A DNA stretch of 7,867 nt from assembly GCA_013812565.1 (NCBI GenBank), contig JACCTF010000767.1, forward strand, positions 1 through 7,867, in the 5' to 3' direction. The position numbers and the translations under genes were made by a program. Positions 6,301-7,867 of the stretch are shown in pieces. The stretch comes from Pyrinomonadaceae bacterium (lineage in GTDB: Bacteria > Acidobacteriota > Blastocatellia > Pyrinomonadales > Pyrinomonadaceae). The notes below the pieces were generated by a model. The model was not told the origin of the DNA. It did no database searches and saw nothing but the letters and a program-made list of their open reading frames with translations. Position 1 is the stretch's first letter, and each line of letters opens with the position of its first letter.

Positions 6301-6636
6301 GATGCTTCGGCAACTCCCATCGACATCTTTCAAACGCAGGCAGACCTCAGTCCCTACCGTGCAGTGCTGCCGGAGGTCGCGCTCGACAACTTGATCACAC
6401 CACCAACTTCAGCGACGAGTGACGAGGCGACCGCGCGCTGGATGCGACGCACCGCCGAACAGAACATGACGCATGCAGACATGGCCGATCCACGCACGCT
6501 CAACGAGATCATCTGGTTCTCTGTCCGCGGGAGCAGATCGCCGATGCCTACCATAGCGCGCCTGCCCGTTTACGACGCAATGCGCGAAGGACTTATCGAA
6601 GAAGGGGAAGACAAGGAAGGCGAGGAAGATGAGTGA
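3379..6636 (+). CDS. Exported YncE-type beta-propeller / phosphoesterase (PF04185) fusion protein
   Basis: The protein has 1085 residues. The N-terminus has a hydrophobic segment (about 8-27, RLTTLLALVALILATLA) that should act as a signal peptide or membrane anchor, so the enzyme acts outside the cytoplasm. Residues about 60-500 form a beta-propeller with YVTN/YncE-type blades, for example LAISPDGNTLFVANN (224-238), RLYVVNSNGDSVSVID (346-361) and GNTLYVANAHSNSVAVV (394-410). From about 570 a phosphoesterase domain of the acid phosphatase AcpA/phospholipase C family begins. KENRTYDQVFGD (576-587) supplies the Glu577-Asn578 metal site. SPNH (626-629) and EASPDGHNWS (647-656) follow, and VEDDAQDGPDHVDAHRS (918-934) gives the Asp920-Asp921 metal pair and histidines. 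All key motifs are present, so it is probably active on phosphomonoesters or diesters; the exact substrate cannot be told. About 40 residues (414-453) are encoded by a palindromic repeat in an inter-blade loop. The C-terminus is strongly acidic. AGGAG at 3367-3371 lies 7 bases before the ATG. Confidence 0.9.
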   Translation: MTSSSLTVVRLTTLLALVALILATLARFNPSTEVTVVAEDIVVANQPASQGRPIRPVGELITDSATRRPAVGALPIDFVRSPDRTGPDGKGRYLIAVNSGFGIQFSAATNRAQQSLAVIDLDAKPAPAVVQNVYFPTPQSVSVGLVFAPQPEPDGSYTLYASGGFENKIWILRFQPGASSPITPASPGPNTTVEATSIDVSGFAAKASSPRYNSNRAPVYPLGLAISPDGNTLFVANNLGDSLGIISDLRETRTLTRVDLRPTNNSNTQTESGNGNTQTNRETFVYPYAVVALAARDSAATDKVYVSCWNNESIAVINPRQPARPASFIPVARHPTQMILNTQRTRLYVVNSNGDSVSVIDTRSDREVERINVRLAENAPLGSSPESLALSDEGNTLYVANAHSNSVAVVALKAEVRGQRSEVGRKKLLTSDIRAGSPAEQLRRGARHLTSASKVRGFIPTGQYPSAVAVARGAVFIGNGKGTGFENSSVVVNNSGRVPNKANDRFPVGKGRGSGAGGQYSVALVAGNISRVAEPDERTLARYTQTVMRNNNLLGQQARRLFPGASPIKHIIYIIKENRTYDQVFGDLERAGNGQAADGDPNLAIFGAGDAAQRPNSSTATKQNLSPNHRALALRFGLLDRFFVNSEASPDGHNWSTAAFSTDYTDKAYRWNYSGRGRTYDFEGFNRLPSISPTGEVPPFFPAPVGPDEVSNHMRRFIPYLNGARDVAEPDSLYLWDAVARAGLTYRNYGEFVGTFSEADVQAVNANKAKRYPDVSPTLRAVPTKRTLEGHHSETFRNYDILTPDAMTTDSYRAAKDAVGSVDAMISRTNTEERFRGNSRLGEWLAEFREYVADREAGRPDRLPNFSMLRFPNDHTAGLRADVPTPQFFMADNDYAVGRLVEAVSNSPYWKDTAIFIVEDDAQDGPDHVDAHRSPALVISAYNRPGALVHEFHNTVSLIRTMELLLGLPPMNALDASATPIDIFQTQADLSPYRAVLPEVALDNLITPPTSATSDEATARWMRRTAEQNMTHADMADPRTLNEIIWFSVRGSRSPMPTIARLPVYDAMREGLIEEGEDKEGEEDE
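4175..4211 (+). repeat. Short in-frame coding duplication (GCAACACACA, 27 bp apart)
   Basis: GCAACACACA occurs at 4175-4184 and 4202-4211, exactly 27 bp (nine codons) apart. It encodes two copies of an NTQT-containing peptide (SNTQTESGN then GNTQTNRE). The stretch is Asn/Thr-rich and lies in a loop of the beta-propeller. It looks like a small slippage-type duplication in a tolerant loop. Confidence 0.45.
4621..4648 (+). repeat. Four tandem GAGGTCA heptamers
   Basis: GAGGTCA is repeated at 4621-4627, 4628-4634 and 4635-4641, with a fourth copy ending in G at 4642-4648. Because the unit is 7 bp, successive copies are read in different codon phases, giving EVRGQRSEV. The array is the left arm of the palindromic element. 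Confidence 0.85.
4688..4712. repeat. Perfect 12-bp hairpin at the core of the palindromic element
   Basis: CCCCGGCGGAGC (4688-4699) is the exact reverse complement of GCTCCGCCGGGG (4701-4712), with a single A between them. RNA would need a slightly larger loop, but the stem would still be very stable and GC-rich. It is inside the translated gene and has no T-run after it, so it is not a terminator. It may slow translation or mark the mRNA. Confidence 0.85.
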
Positions 6637-6769
6637 AGGCGCAGCAAATTACAATTCTCATTCGTCAAGCGCCAAGCTTAATGTCATTGGTTCAACTTAG
6701 ACGAGGTGCGCCGGTAGAGGTTATCACGACTGTTTAAGCTGAGGCACGAGCGTCATTTACGACCCCCGC

Positions 6770-6783
6770 CCGGCTTTCGCCGG
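6770..6783. terminator. Weak hairpin between convergent genes
   Basis: CCGGC (6770-6774) and GCCGG (6779-6783) pair around the loop TTTC in the 177-bp gap between the convergent phosphoesterase and SpoIIE-type genes. It is where a terminator would be expected, but the stem is only 5 bp and neither strand has a proper T-run after it. The rest of the gap (6637-6813) shows no gene. Confidence 0.25.
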
Positions 6784-6813
6784 TTCGCATTAAAACGGTT
6801 AACGATTCCTTGC

Positions 6814-7867
6814 TTAAGCGGTGCGTTTGATGACAAACATAGTGATGTCGTCGTATTGCGGCGCGGCTCCGGCGAAGCGGTCAACTTCTTCAAACGCCCC
6901 GTGGACGATTGTCTTCGCGGGTTCGTCGCGGACGCCGCGCAGATAGTCGAGCAGTCTCGCCTCGCCGAATTCGTTTTCGCTCACGTCCTGTGCTTCGGGA
7001 AAGCCATCAGAGAAAAGGGTCAGCAAGTCGCCCGGGTCAAGTTGGAAACTCGCTTCCTCATAAGGCAGACCGGCAAGCAGTCCAATCGGCGTACCCGTCG
7101 GCTTCAGCCACTCGTGTTCGCCGCCCGCGCGCAAGAGCAAGCCGCCGTTGTGTCCGGCGTTGACGTAGCGAACCATGCCGATCTGTGGATCGAACTGGAC
7201 CATAATAGCGGTGACATATTTGTTCGCAGGCGTCGTGGCGTAAAGCAATTCGTTGGCGTGGGCGGCGAGTTCGGCAAGCGATGGTAAGCGGCCCAAGAGG
7301 GCGCGTAGCGTTGCCTGCACGTTGCTCATCAGAAGCGAAGCGGGCAGACCCTTACCGGAAACATCAGCGACACAGAAAAGGTACGGGCGCTCATCTGCTC
7401 GACCACTCTTGTGATGAGCGTTGCCAATCGGCAGCGCGTCGTAATAGTCTCCGCCGCACTGGCGGGCGGGGACATTTCGTGCTGCCAGGTCGTAGCCGAC
7501 AAGCGACGGCAAGCACTCGGGAAAGAGTTTCTCCTGAATACTTGCGGCAAGCTCAAGTTCTTGTTCAATCTTCTTCCGCTCCAATGTTTCGCGGACGTAC
7601 CAAGAGTTTTCGAAGGCGACACCGGCCTGGGCCACGAGTCCGGCGCCGAATTCAAGATCCGCGCCGGTATAATTAAGTCCGCGCGGACGCGACCCGAGAA
7701 CGACCAGTCCGCTTGATGTCTCGGACGGGCGGATGGTAAAGAGAAGCGTTCCGCCTTGCGATGTGAGCATCGCTTTGAAGTCGTTGTCGGGAAGTTCTTC
7801 GACAAGGGCTGCTTCGGGCAGGTTGGGGAGAATCTGTTTGTAACCGTCAGGATCGGGCAGAGTCATA
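6814..7867 (-). CDS. GAF / SpoIIE-RsbU type PP2C serine/threonine phosphatase, N-terminus outside window
   Basis: At least 350 residues are visible. Residues about 30-92 look like the second half of a GAF sensor domain ([37 protein letters not shown]). A coiled linker follows ([20 protein letters not shown], 92-111), with the LFP motif that usually precedes this phosphatase fold. The SpoIIE domain then carries all its metal-binding motifs: GGDYYD (138-143), ADVSGKG (167-173), NAGHN (236-240), SDGFPEA (286-292) and YDDITMF (338-344). Such enzymes remove phosphate from Ser/Thr of anti-anti-sigma factors in partner-switching stress or signalling pathways. None of those partners is in the window. 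An ATG lies at the very edge (7864-7866), but it would leave the GAF domain headless. The gene most likely starts further upstream, outside the window, probably with more GAF or sensor sequence. It is convergent with the phosphoesterase gene and need not be linked to it in function. Confidence 0.9.
   Translation of the reverse strand, partial: MTLPDPDGYKQILPNLPEAALVEELPDNDFKAMLTSQGGTLLFTIRPSETSSGLVVLGSRPRGLNYTGADLEFGAGLVAQAGVAFENSWYVRETLERKKIEQELELAASIQEKLFPECLPSLVGYDLAARNVPARQCGGDYYDALPIGNAHHKSGRADERPYLFCVADVSGKGLPASLLMSNVQATLRALLGRLPSLAELAAHANELLYATTPANKYVTAIMVQFDPQIGMVRYVNAGHNGGLLLRAGGEHEWLKPTGTPIGLLAGLPYEEASFQLDPGDLLTLFSDGFPEAQDVSENEFGEARLLDYLRGVRDEPAKTIVHGAFEEVDRFAGAAPQYDDITMFVIKRTA

Noticed and set aside
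5839..6333. 164-codon open frame antisense to the phosphoesterase domain
   Set aside because: The plus-strand frame carries conserved catalytic motifs over the whole stretch, so this is a GC-driven shadow.

Overview
The window holds five protein-coding genes, two of them cut by the window edges, plus one doubtful small ORF and several unusual short repeats. The coding style is that of a bacterium of moderate to high GC with AAGGAG/AGGAG ribosome binding sites. The gene families and the heptamer-type dispersed repeats would suit an Acidobacteriota-like soil bacterium. This is inference from gene style, as no rRNA or marker gene is present.

Layout. At 1-264 (+) is the C-terminal end of a GH13 (alpha-amylase superfamily) glycoside hydrolase. 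It converges on a GAF/receiver-domain protein at 354-1136 (-), whose receiver domain lacks its first strand and the acidic metal pocket. The 55 bp before the stop codon of the GAF gene on the left flank are a gene gap containing a degenerate heptamer repeat (319-353). About 1 kb (1137-2145) follows with no confident gene: two copies of an 11-bp AT-rich direct repeat and a small ORF (1769-2116, +) with a good ribosome binding site.

The core is a co-directional pair on the plus strand. The first gene (2146-3270) is a short Na+/phosphate cotransporter-family membrane protein of the form lacking a PhoU tail. The second (3379-6636) is a large exported protein with an N-terminal YVTN/YncE-type beta-propeller and a C-terminal phosphoesterase domain of the acid phosphatase/phospholipase C type. 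They are 108 bp apart with no convincing terminator between them. The simple reading is a phosphate-scavenging unit: the exported enzyme releases phosphate from organic esters and the transporter takes it up. No recognisable Pho box was found upstream.

On the right, a GAF plus SpoIIE/RsbU-type PP2C phosphatase (6814-7867, -) converges on the phosphoesterase gene and runs off the window.

The most striking feature is a 120-bp nested palindromic element (4616-4735) lying in frame inside the phosphoesterase gene. It has perfect 14-bp terminal inverted repeats, four tandem GAGGTCA-type heptamers and a perfect 12-bp GC-rich hairpin. It adds about 40 residues in a loop between two propeller blades without breaking the frame. 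This looks like a mobile palindromic repeat that has become protein-coding.
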